A DNA stretch of 64,000 bases from Ciona intestinalis. Its lineage: Eukaryota > Chordata > Ascidiacea > Phlebobranchia > Cionidae. The notes below the pieces were generated by a model. That model was not told the DNA's origin. It was given only the letters and a program-made list of their open reading frames with translations, and searched no databases. Of the stretch, positions 25,101 to 35,000 are shown piece by piece (position 1 is the stretch's first letter; every line of letters starts with the position of its first letter). Position numbers and translations under genes: made by a program. The stretch spans positions 336,520 to 400,519 of the forward strand of contig NC_020174.2 in assembly GCF_000224145.3 (NCBI RefSeq). Reading direction: 5' to 3'.

Positions 25101-27727
25101 GCAATTGCTTCAACCCAGCAGTTAATAATGTGTTGTATGAGTAGTTAGCAATACAAAAAACAATCACTCACAAAGTTACATACGTGGTAACTGGTAGCGG
25201 GCGTGAGGTGAATGAAACAGATCACCCTTGTTACGACTGTCATTGCCACTCCATGCAAGCATGAATAAGTTATATTTATTCAGGCTGCCATGTATACCAC
25301 GCACAAAGTTTTAAGCAAAACTCATGTTTTATTCAATCTTACAATACCATTATTACTTGCAGGGTGAAGCAAGGTTGGATAAGCTGCTTGAAGGCAAAAT
25401 AACAACAGAACAATTACATCAAAATGATCTCAACCAATTGTCACATCTTGAATTGAATGAAATCAATTCTTTTGCTGAAAAGATACCAGATGTTAAAATT
25501 ACTGTTCAAGTTGCCAAGTTTGTGCTTTAAGTAGATTAGTGCAACTTTATTTAAACTAATTATTGCTGTGAATCAAATAAACACATCATGTGTGTCTTGG
25601 TCTATACAACACTCATGTTTTAATTTGAGAGTGGTGTGTAAGAGTTAGTGTTTTACCTCCTTATTCAATTTATTCAATTCCCTAAACTATTTTTATTTTA
25701 ACAGACAAACCATTGACATTGAAGGCACGAGTGAAAAAGTCAAAGATGTGAAGATGGAAGTTGTAGGTTACTTGAAATCATTGGAGACTGCCACCATATC
25801 GTACAAACTATTCCAATGGCAATATTGTGACAATACTGGAAAGTGGAATAATTATCCAAAGATGGCGTCGTATAAGATTGAACAAGGAGCTCAGGTTAGT
25901 TGGTCATAACATTGTGAGACTTAAAATGTATTTAAGCCATAATTGAGTATTGAGATTGTAAATAAATTGTGAATGAAAGTAAGAAATTTATTTCGCCTCT
26001 TCGGCCACGATAACGAAGAACAAGAGAATTGACAAAAGCGAAAAGATGGGTAGAACCAGTAAAACAACAGTTGTTAAAGCACGCTGATTGTGAAATAAGA
26101 AAGAAATAATGCTTTAGATAAAATGCATGACCGTTACACCCTACAGACGATACAATGTAATATAACATTAACAACCTCTTACAAATTTCAAGCTAAGTGA
26201 ATGTAATGCAGTTTTAAAGCAAGTGTAAAAATGTAAGTTAAACTGGGCGTTGTTAACCAAATATTTTATCACTGAAAGGGGTCAGTGTTGAGCGTTCCAA
26301 CCAAAGCTGGCACACATTTCGTCAATAAACAAAACAAAATGTTTCAAATGAATTCAACAGTTGGAAAGATAAGAAAAATGTCAACAGGTTTGTGTAAGTT
26401 TTATTTTACATTTTACCATAAGGCTGAAAACTATTACGTCGTATATATGATTCACTAATGTTTGCGTTAAATCAGAAAATCCTTGTTTAATGAAAACTTG
26501 GTAAAAAGGTATGCTAGAGAAAAATATAAATAAACTTATCCAATTCCAGACCACAAGGATTTTCCAGAACACTGGGCTCCAATGGGAGGGGAAAGTTTGT
26601 TGAAAGCAAAACTTAATGATGAAAGTGACGAATATAAAAGAATATGCAAGTTGTTCCATGCAAGTAGTAATGGTGGGATGATTGTGCAGGTAAGCTTCAT
26701 GTAACATGAACATCCAGGGCGCTACAAGTTATTGGTGACCTCTGGTTTGAAGCAATTACTTTAAGTGGCTTGCCCAAGGACACACATGTCCACAGCTGGG
26801 GCAGTATTGCACCTGGAATCTTTCAGTTACTATGCAATCACCTAACTACTGAGCAATGACCCCAGATATATAAATAGGCTACATGTATATAAATAAGTGA
26901 ATGAAATACATGGGTGAAAATGCTGTATCAATTTTTTGATAAAAACTTTATTAAAATGTATGTTTTAACATCCTTAGATTGACAGAATACAAAAACCCGT
27001 TCTTTACCGCCAATATGCAGCCATGCGTGAAGAGGTACGGAGTCATGTGACTGCTGACCACCTAGTGGAAAGAGAGTTGTTCCACGGGACGACATTAGAT
27101 GTTTACGAGCAAATATTGAACACAGGTTTCAATAGAAGTTACGCTGGAAAGAATGGTAAGACTTTGTATGGTCTGCTTTTCCGCGCATTGTAGAAATTTT
27201 TATGGGAAAAACAGTTGTAGAAATGAAGACGTTACAAACAATTTCTAAAATCTTGTAAAGTTGTCAATAATGGGTTGTCTGAATTCTAAATTGTCTACCA
27301 TAATGTAAAATCACACACAATGTGTTAACTTTCAAGCAGGAAGAGGTGTCTGAAATAGAACATTTGTGGTGTTGTGTCATTGCCCCGCTACGGGAGAATA
27401 AAAAGATACCAATAAATTATACTGTATTTGATTTCAGGCACAATGCTTGGAAATGGCGTTTACTTTTCCACCACCTCAAGTTACTCTGATAGATATGCAA
27501 AGCAAACCCCACTGACTGGGCGAAAAAGTTTAACAAAAATAATGTTCGTTGCGTCTGTGTTGACTGGAGAATATACCAAAGGTAATCGTGACCTTAAAGA
27601 GCCACCAAATAAACCTGGTACAAGTCACACATATGATAGCGTTGTTGATAATGTTGCCAACCCAACTATGTTTGCTGTGTTCAAAGATGCAAGTGTCTAC
27701 CCTTCCTATCTTATTAGTTATTTATAA
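16121..27727 (+). CDS. PARP14: PARP14-like mono-ADP-ribosyltransferase (RRM, KH-like region, macro, WWE, ART)
   Basis: 24 exons: 16121-16295, 16586-16706, 17245-17437, 17728-18035, 18441-18618, 18963-19228, 19457-19652, 19772-19839, 20141-20359, 20615-20765, 21123-21246, 21565-21770, 22134-22359, 22529-22713, 22927-23044, 23276-23515, 24472-24636, 24883-24956, 25363-25517, 25705-25894, 26279-26387, 26550-26689, 26978-27155, 27438-27727; 1424 aa. The N-terminal VIVTGLPVNDHVEKSL is RRM-like; about 800 residues of repeated alpha/beta units follow, as in PARP14. A macro domain spans about 873-1046 (AAMSGDITKHVCDMVVNSAP, SVAFPSLGTGGRGLPPDMV). The WWE domain includes Trp1161 (FQWQYCDNTGKW). The ART domain has His1305 (ELFHGTT), Tyr1337 (GNGVYFS) and Leu1420 (YPSYLISY), an H-Y-L set that fits mono- rather than poly-ADP-ribosylation. 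The weakest junction is the acceptor at 26278. Relatives act in RNA binding and antiviral or interferon-linked signalling in vertebrates. Confidence 0.92.
16325..16540 (+). repeat. Dispersed repeat B, about 1.7 tandem units in PARP intron 1
   Basis: AACTCGACTGTGGGCATGGG near 16334 and again near 16460, with CCACCCATGAGGATATAAAT and GTCATGTCTGCTTATCCACA between. Confidence 0.85.
16742..16890 (+). mobile_element. SINE fragment in PARP intron 2
   Basis: GGCAATACACTTAACAGCCA, CCTTATTGGTTGTATAG and GATCACCCACAAAGTTACAT match the body and tail; the head is lost. It faces the next SINE tail to tail. Confidence 0.6.
16902..17206 (-). mobile_element. Near full-length composite SINE, minus, in PARP intron 2
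   Basis: Tail (TTATCCTCGCGTGGCC, CAAGGGTGTTCATACACCTC), body (TGGCTGATAATCTGGACAAC), head reversed (AGCCTTGAACCCATTACCTC, GACAGGCGCGCTAAACAACT). Confidence 0.85.
17470..17702 (-). mobile_element. Degenerate SINE, minus, in PARP intron 3
   Basis: TTTATCCTCACAGGTGTTAT, GTTTCATACACCTCATGTCT, then AACCCAGTACCTTTCGGTAA and CCACTGAGCCACGTTAACGA from the head. Confidence 0.65.
18084..18352 (-). mobile_element. SINE tails (two minus units) with an adjoining plus fragment, PARP intron 4
   Basis: GTCGTTATAACACGGGTGTT and GTCGTTATAACATGAGTGTT are about 98 bp apart. From about 18263 the sequence turns to plus orientation (TGTCCGCCATACATCAAAAC, GGTAACTTGTAAGC). Confidence 0.65.
18635..18925 (-). mobile_element. 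Composite SINE, minus, PARP intron 5
   Basis: CATTGGTGTTCTATTTCACA, CCAACAATTTTGACAACACA, AGCCCTGAACCCAGTATCCT: tail, body and head in reverse. Confidence 0.65.
19865..20068 (-). mobile_element. SINE body and head, minus, PARP intron 8
   Basis: TGTATGGCTGACAATTTGGA, AGTGAGCAGTGGGTTGTAGC, CTTCGAACCCGTATTCCTTG; no tail. Confidence 0.65.
21785..22052. repeat. 71-bp tandem array, locus 2 (3.7 units), PARP intron 12
   Basis: Same unit as locus 1 (GTGAGCATGAGGTGTATGAA ... TTATAACTTGACA). It starts about 15 bp after the donor of exon 12 (AAG/GTTCGT at 21770) and occupies most of the intron. Confidence 0.96.
22393..22502 (-). repeat. Dispersed repeat B, minus copy in PARP intron 13
   Basis: CGTAGTAGGTGGGAACTTAA, GGTTGCCACTCCCATGCCCA, GCAGTGTGTGGATAAGCAGA. 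Confidence 0.75.
23524..24466. repeat. 71-bp tandem array, locus 3 (about 13 units), splitting the PARP macro domain
   Basis: Fills the intron between exons 16 and 17 almost from donor (G/GTTGGTTTGACAGTGAGCA at 23515) to acceptor (GTTATAAACAG at 24471). Units drift across the array (AACTTGACAG to AACTCGACAGT, GTTATAAC to GTTGTAAC). The exon before ends AFPSLGTG and the exon after continues GRGLPPDM, so the array must be spliced out for a normal macro domain. Confidence 0.97.
24748..24815 (-). mobile_element. Short SINE body fragment
   Basis: TTGCTGACAATTTAGACAAC and TTATTGACCACTGGGTCTGT resemble the SINE body. Confidence 0.4.
25018..25280 (+). mobile_element. Composite SINE, plus, PARP intron 18
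   Basis: GAGGATACCAGGTTCAAACC (B-box region), TCTTGGGCAAGACACAAGCA, CAATCACTCACAAAGTTACA and a tail (GGTGAATGAAACAGATCACC). Confidence 0.75.
25950..26100. repeat. Dispersed repeat C copy (CTTCGGCCACGATAACGAAG)
   Basis: The core CTTCGGCCACGATAACGAAG is self-complementary at its ends; diverged relatives with the same surroundings lie at about 63560-63650, 37600-37720 and 40380-40430. It sits in the intron that splits the WWE domain. Confidence 0.55.
26712..26868 (-). mobile_element. Old SINE fragment, minus, PARP intron 22
   Basis: GGCTTGCCCAAGGACACACA and CACCTAACTACTGAGCAATG match the body and head. Confidence 0.5.
27246..27405 (+). mobile_element. Old SINE fragment, plus, PARP intron 23
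   Basis: TCAATAATGGGTTGTCTGAA, AATCACACACAATGTGTTAA and TCATTGCCCCGCTACGGGAG match body and tail with many differences. Confidence 0.5.
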
Positions 27728-29011
27728 GAAACAAAAATATATACACCGTAGTAGCAACTGGAAGCAGTATTATGTGTTGACATATTTAAGATGAAGTAAT
27801 ATTCGATATGTAATATTTCTTGCATGCTACAAAAGAGTTTAACTCTTAAAAAAATATGGTTAAAAACAAAAAAACAAGACAAAAAAGAACAAATTTTAAT
27901 CTGATGTAGCAGTAGGTGAAAATGATTTATTTTTGTATGTAGTAATTCTGTAGCATAGCTCTCACTATTTCTTTTGAATTTTCATATGAAATAAAAATTT
28001 AAAAAGTTTTATACAACTTTATTTTTTAATTGTTTTTCTTATTTAAGTTCAATTTACAAGTTCAATTATTTTCTTTTTTTAGCTTATATTATTTTCTTCC
28101 TTACTCTTGTCCATATAGACCGAATTCAGTTTCAAATAACATATTTACAATATGTATGTCTGTGATTTAAAACCTTCATGCATTTGACTTTTTATTTTTA
28201 GATGCTAACTATATCTAGCAATATTTTGTATGTAGCTTAATTGTTAACATTTGTGTTGTATACTTGTGTAGCTGTTGCAATGAAAATTAGAAATCCAATT
28301 ATGACATTTTATTGTTTTGCTGACATATTAACTGACGCAATTATATTAACTGACGCTTTAAAACCGAGATTACAGAACAATATTCATTAAAAATAGAATA
28401 GTTTGTGTGTAACTGTGATTGCAAGTTGCAACTATATGTCTTGTTTTAATTTAGGCATTTTGATAAACGGAAAATTAAAAAAGGCCGTTGAAAGTTCAAA
28501 AAGTGAATTATGTAAATTTTAAAAATATTGTATTTTGTAAATTAACTGTTAATTTGTAATGTTTATAAGTTGAACATACATTCGAATTATTCCTTTATAA
28601 AGGCACTGGTTTGATATTGTGATATTATTCTTCAATGTTGCTTTTAATTCATAAATACTTTATGTATTTACAGTTTCTACTGCTTTTATTATGCTATACA
28701 ACATGTTTATAACTATGGGTACTTTTAAATACATATCTATTGCAGCAGCTTAGATTTAAAATCACTTACTGTATTGCCTTTGGTCAACATGCTGTAATTG
28801 TTACAATAGTTTGTAGGTATTGATAATATGTATCATGTATATAATACAAATGCAAATAAACTTACAAAGTAATTGTAAATCCAAAGGATATTGTCATTTA
28901 GTCTCTTGTATAAAAATCAGAGTTTTCTATATAAATATTTATATATTTCAATATGTAAAACAACTGGCGTCAATACTTAAATAGTATACCACCAGGAGGG
29001 TACTTTCAGGG
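27728..29011. other. AT-rich 3' flank of the PARP gene
   Basis: No gene seen. GAAATAAAAATTTAAAAAG near 27988 and AATAAACTTACAAAG near 28854 contain possible polyadenylation signals. The stretch is strongly AT-rich. Confidence 0.5.
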
Positions 29012-29225
29012 TGTTTAACATGGGACGGCTATGTAGGACAACCGCTAGGCGCTGGGAATGTAACCAGACGGTAGTCGGTTCGAGTCTCAATACTGTCGTG
29101 GATGTGCTGGGCGGCAAGTAGCTGAATCATATGTAATGTAGCCATACATAAGTTACTGCATACGTTATTACTGGTGTGCGAGCCCAAGGTGCAAGGGTTG
29201 CCATAGGAGAATAAATGAATATCAA
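29012..29225 (+). mobile_element. Diverged SINE with recognisable tRNA-like head
   Basis: GGACGGCTATGTAGGACAAC, GGTAGTCGGTTCGAGTCTCA (B-box), then GGCGGCAAGTAGCTGAATC and a short tail. The most diverged copy in the window. Confidence 0.5.
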
Positions 29226-32098
29226 CCATTGATTAAAACTCACTTACACATCATGCTTGCAGCAATAGCAGTGCCAACTAATATGTGCAATCACGAGATG
29301 TGTGGATCAGTGTAATTGATCCTAGTGTGGCAACTACTGTCGTTTTAACACGAAACTACGTGGATTGCCCATGAGCATGAACACATAGGCCTCACTGTAG
29401 CTGCAGTGTGAACTCGGTGTGAGCTACAGGCAGTCGCGCTAACCACTGCCGACATCACGAGGTATAATGGTTACAGGCTGTGTAATAATTGGTCATCAAG
29501 AATAAGTATACAGTCAGTGACAGAGTAATCCAGACAGTATAAATTGTGCGGAATGTGCGAAGATGATAAAATGTATTGAAGTTGACAATAAAATGTTAAA
29601 AACATCTACACTATGGATAGAGTACAGCGAGGCAGTGCGTATAAGATACAAAGTATTAGAACTTACCCTATATGCAAAAACAAACATGTTTTAGAAGTTC
29701 ATTTCTTATTTCCAACTCAGCTTAAAACTTTGCTACCTTTAAGAAACCAAATTTTACATCCGTCAGTGGGCGCTAAAGTTTAGCGTAGTTTCTCAATGTG
29801 ACGTCATTGGCATTTTGTTCCAGAATGCGATTATTTCGCTTGACCAATCAGCGGTGACGATGTTCCTTGTTCCCGATCGGAATTTCGAGAACGCCCTTTG
29901 CCACACATTTGGTAAGTGATGCATTTAACTATGTTGTGCATATATGCAAGGTACGGATACAGCTGTTGTAAAGCGTCTATATAACATGAGCGGCATCAAT
30001 GCATTTTAAACATCCCTGACACATGTGGCAAGTAAGGAGTAAAACTTTATGCGCAAAATGTGTATAAAGTTGGAACTCATAAATTAGCGACATAGTATAA
30101 CACCCAAACTTTTCAATGATAATCATAAACGAAATACACTGATAACCTGTTTCCAACGCTAGTGTGGATATTTCTGTTTAAATTGCGATTCCTGAACGCG
30201 CTTCCTTTCACACTTCACACTAACTTTTAGCAAAACACGTAAAACCAAAGTAAAAAGATTTTAACTTTAACCTATTTTACACGACCATACCCTTTGCGAG
30301 CTTAAAATATAACTACAATCATCGTCTATACATTTAAAAGTCTTCGAAACGTTTTACTATCTACAAGTAGTATAAAAACCTTTCTACAGCGAGCATAAGG
30401 TATACGAAACCCTAATATTTATATAATTACTATAAGGCTAGCAAACCAGATTTAAATATTGTTATTTATATTCAAATTATGTATTGTTTGTAGTAGAATT
30501 ATTTATTGTTACGTTATAAAAAACATTAAAAACGAAATAAAAGCACTGTTCGTTAAACAATGACGAGAAAACAGCAAAAATTAAATATTTTATAAATAAA
30601 TGTAAAACTATATTTCCTGCCAAATTATTTGTTATAATCGCCAAAGCAGAAGCATTTTTTCAAAATTTGTTTTTTTCGTGTAATTCATTTATTTGGGTCG
30701 GGTTAAGGAATCTCACCACCCAGGTTGCCCCTGCCTTCCAACAATGTCATGCTTCGTTGCGCTTTACTGACGTTGGATCGCCCAGTGTTGCCGGGTAAAT
30801 TTCTTGGTGGTTTCGCATGTCTCTTCTTTACATCGGAATCCGAGCTTTTTGCGGCATTCCCTAGACTTGCGCTTATCGCGTGTTGGAATGTCGGGGCCGC
30901 TGTAGCTGTACAGCCTTTGGCTGGTGTTTAAACAAACTAGAATTTAAGTTTTGTCCCAGCAATTTTTTTTTAGTGTATCAATAAAATAAGATAAAGAGAC
31001 CGACTTTTATTATACCCGGTTCCAATAAAGCTTCAGAAATAAAAAAAAAAAAACAGACGCACCCTTAAATTTATTCATTTCTATTTGGCATTTGCATAAT
31101 TCGTATATAAACATATATGTATATATATATTTAGCAATTATATCCGGACTCTGGTTATTTGTATTCCAGCATAAAATATCGTGAACTGGCACAAAGGTCG
31201 CGTCAGTAGCGGCATAGATAATACCATCGCGTCAACTAACTTTGTATTCTGATATTAGAATATGACAGATGCGAACAATTTATGAATCGCGTTGTGTCTC
31301 TCGCGTTTGGTTTGTGACGTAACAATTGAAAACAATGCGCGGAAATCTCTATCATCGATGTGCGCGATGTGTGAAGTTATGAGAAATATATTGCGCAACA
31401 CTGCAATTCCTATGCTTCAGTTTTTGGATTCCTGCTTGGGGTTCGTTGTTCTATCGTGTGTACACCAGTGTTGCACAATAAAAAATGGTCAAAATTACGG
31501 TTTACAATTAAAAATTTCAGAACTAAAAAAGTTATCTAGAATCCAGATGTGTTTATGGCGTAAAGCAATACTCTCTGTGACGTCATATTACCAGGTGTTT
31601 AGAATATTTTAAATCGATTCTAAAATAATCGGTATTCAAATCGCGTTATGCCCATTGTTGCGTCATAATGGTTTAATTCTAGTATTGCATCGGGATATTT
31701 AACGCGTGACGAAATGGACTTTACCTTTGTCGCGTATTATAGCGGTCCATTGAGGGGGGAAACTACGTAACAATGCACCGGGTTCCATATGACGCATCGC
31801 TACCTGTTCACACGTTGGATAACCGACCCAAATCGCCGTATGATTGTCTATTGTTCTAGTACAGCATAGAGCAGTGATGACCGAGCAAAAAAAATAATTT
31901 TGAAAAATTTAAAAATTTGAAAAGGGGCCAGTTTTCAATGTTGCTTTAAAAATAAATAAAGTTCCGGTTTTGTTTTATTTTTTAACTGGAAACACTGTTT
32001 TTTGCTTCCCATATAGACTGTGTTGGGAAGCGCAGTCGGTCTATCGTTGTTCCTGCGCTTAGTTCGTTCGATTCTCAAATATCAAGTTTCTGGAATAC
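29226..32098. other. Upstream region of the Ikaros-family gene
   Basis: AT-rich with CRE-like and ACGT-core motifs (AATGTGACGTCATTGG near 29796, TCTGTGACGTCATATTACC near 31576) and a possible non-coding exon end at 29910 (ACACATTTGGTAAGTG). A GC-richer island at 30717-30920 is listed separately. No other gene is supported. Confidence 0.4.
30717..30920 (-). CDS. Candidate orphan coding exon (68 codons)
   Basis: A stop-free minus-strand segment with GC content well above its flanks, bounded by an acceptor (TTTAAACACCAG) and a strong donor (GTGAGATTCC), both phase 1. It encodes a basic, serine-rich stretch containing KSSDSDVKKRHAKPPRNLPG and RSMTLLEGRGNLG. I recognise no family and found no partner exon nearby. 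It could be part of an overlapping or alternative transcript, or an unusual non-coding island; a CAGTGTTGCC motif on the plus strand falls within it. Confidence 0.3.
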
Positions 32099-35000
32099 AT
32101 GGCTGACACTGCGTTCAATTGGTCTCGTGAAGTATGGCAGAATACGTCATACGAAGCTGATGACGTAACCTATGACGAAAGAGGTAATGACGTGTTCTAA
32201 GTTAATGTATCAAGCACTATGTATACTTAACTTTGGTTTGAGGTGTTTAGATTTGTTTACTAATTATCCTAATTATCGCGTAATATCCTAATTAGTATCG
32301 TGCATAACAAGTATGTGTGGATTCAAATTCCATTCCTTATCTTGTTTGCTTTTGATAAGCTCCTACTGTTTGGAAATGTTGACACATCGACACATTGTGC
32401 TTTAATTAACTGTGTGCGTTTCCACTATGTGCATCCCAGTGTTGCCAGATATATTTCTGCAGTGTTTCCAAATCATAAAAGTTTAAACGCGAATGACTAA
32501 GACAATTAACCTGTAACTGTAATGTTTGCGAGAAAAACTAGTTCGGCTTTAGGTCTGGCATCACTGTAGTTTTCGATCTGGAAACACCGCAAGTCCATGC
32601 AAAAGTTCATCGTTCTTGAAAAACGAAAATTGTCGAAACCTTTGTTTGAGAATAAAGCTCCATGGATATGATAGCGATAACGCGCAAGGCACCAATTGTT
32701 ACGCAAACAATCAACTGTTGGTTCCATTGCTGACGCATGCTTTCCTAAGTGACGTCACAGACGTTTAATTAACTCTATTATTCTTCCGTAATCATCTTTA
32801 AGACTTTGACAAAAACCTCGAAACAGGATCGCGCCTTTCACCACAGCTAGTGTCTAGGTATCGTGACGTCACAATCTTCATTAACGCAATCAAAAGATAT
32901 AAAACATTTCTGCCGCAATTCGGGCCCGAGTCCATGGTCATGGAAAATTACTGAATCTGTATAATGCACAGATTATGTTTTTCCATCAAGATAGTTTTCT
33001 TATTCAAAATGTATTTGACGCTTTATCCAATGTGGTCAGAATCCAAATGCGAGACGCGCCATTGGAACTAAGGTTTAGACAATACGAGTTTGTCCAAGCT
33101 AAATCAATGATCAAATAACAGATTTTGATACCCGTATTCTCACGACACCTAAAGGGCATTGCTAATTGTTAAAACACGATTAGGAAATATGGGACATTAT
33201 GTGCTAACGGTATCCGTCTTGCCCCGTATTCCGTCAGATTTATTGCGCCCACAATAAATGAACTCCATTGTTGCCCCCGAATTTATCGTCACTTAAAATC
33301 TCAACCATTAGCGTTAACGTGTCATTGCGTTGTGTCATAATAAACCAATCAGAGGCCCGTAAATTGGTCACGTGGGCCGAACACTTCTGCGAACTAACCT
33401 CGCGTCGTCTTCCCTACGTAATAAAGACTTTATTGTGTCGTCACAGGGGATTCGAAGTAAACCGCTCGCGTAATTTGACAAACGAGTTAAACACAACTTT
33501 TCAGTGTTTCCCGGTACAGTGTTGCGCTACATAAATTATTTCTATATTTCTTAAACTATGGATTATTGAATCAGACCAACAATGACCCCTCCATGACCTT
33601 TCATATCCCAATACTTGTTTGTGATCAAACAATCATTTAATGTCTAACATTGTTTCCCCCTGGCGTGTGAAATAAAAGTTAAAACGTCACAATTGCCCAT
33701 TCGGGAATAACTTGTGATGTCATAATAAGAATAATAGAACTACCACCAACTACCAAAGAAGGCAGTTGATTAAAAATACCGAATTATGGTCCAAAAATGA
33801 GAAAAGTCCTTGCGAAAATTTCCGAAGTTAGATTCCAAATTTAAAACACGTGTTAAATTGGTCTTCTTGTTCTAATTCAATCCACCGTCGCCCGCGGCTA
33901 CAACTTTATCATCGCCGGTTCATTTTCGCTCTGGGTTTTTGAGATTTGGGTTTTTATATCCCAAGAATTGCTTCGCGGAAAATCGGCGGATTTTTCAAAA
34001 GTTTTATAAATCTGTTTAAATGGAATTAAAACCCGAAGTGATTATTACGTAACAAACAGAAGAAGATTAGCGCTTCAAGCAACTGCGGGGACGTTTCGGA
34101 GATTTTAATATTTTTTTCGTTTCTTCTGTGAAAACTGAACACAATTTTTAGTTTCGTTTTCGGGCGAATGAGTTTGTCATTTGGTTTAGTGTTTCCAGAC
34201 ATATTTTAAACTTTCCATAGATAATGAAACAATCAGTATGTGTTTTTTATTGTGCAACACATTGGAATGTAACTTACCCGGTTCGATTTGTAGTTTTCCC
34301 GATTGTCCCTGCGTCACTTGTAGCCGTGGGCGTTTATGGCAACACATAATTGCCCGACGCACTCTTCCTTATGATTTATACCCAAGTTTTAGCCAGTGAT
34401 GCCAGACTCTTTTTATTTCAGTGTTGACCAAAATTTAGAACAAAAAATGTGTTTTTTATATTCGGAAAGTTTTTGAAATCGTAACGATTTTTTTCATCTG
34501 GCAACACTGCCAACGTCATGACCCCGGGCGACTGCGAAACTGAGAATGGAAATCTGCATCGGTGTAATTTTGACAATTTACGCTTCAGTGACGTCAATAT
34601 TTCGTCATGTGACAAGTGTGACGTCATTGGCAATGTTCTTGCAACTTGATTGTGACGTGATAGCCGTCATAATAGCTGCCATTGTTACGTGCGTGTGATT
34701 GTTGCGAGTTGCAAGCGATGCAGGTGGGTCAGGAGAAAGAAAGAGAAAGGAAAGGGCGAGGAGCAATAAAGAAACAAAGAGAAGGCGAAGAGAAGTGAGT
34801 GAGAGAAAAAGTTGCCGACATTCCTTCGGCTCCTGTCGGGAACGAAACGCATTTGATAAAAGACCATTGTACAACATGGGAGTGGTAGGTCAGGTTGTCT
34901 GATTAGGGTATTCCCCTTGTAGATTAATGACGTAGGCCAGGGTCAAATTCAAAAGTTTTAGAATAAAAAAGCGTTTGGCGCGAATTTTAGGCGTTTTTGA

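Noticed and set aside
31292-31612. 106-aa plus-strand ORF upstream of IKZF
   Set aside because: Passes through a CAGTGTTGC repeat fragment and AT-rich DNA; no domain or splice pattern.
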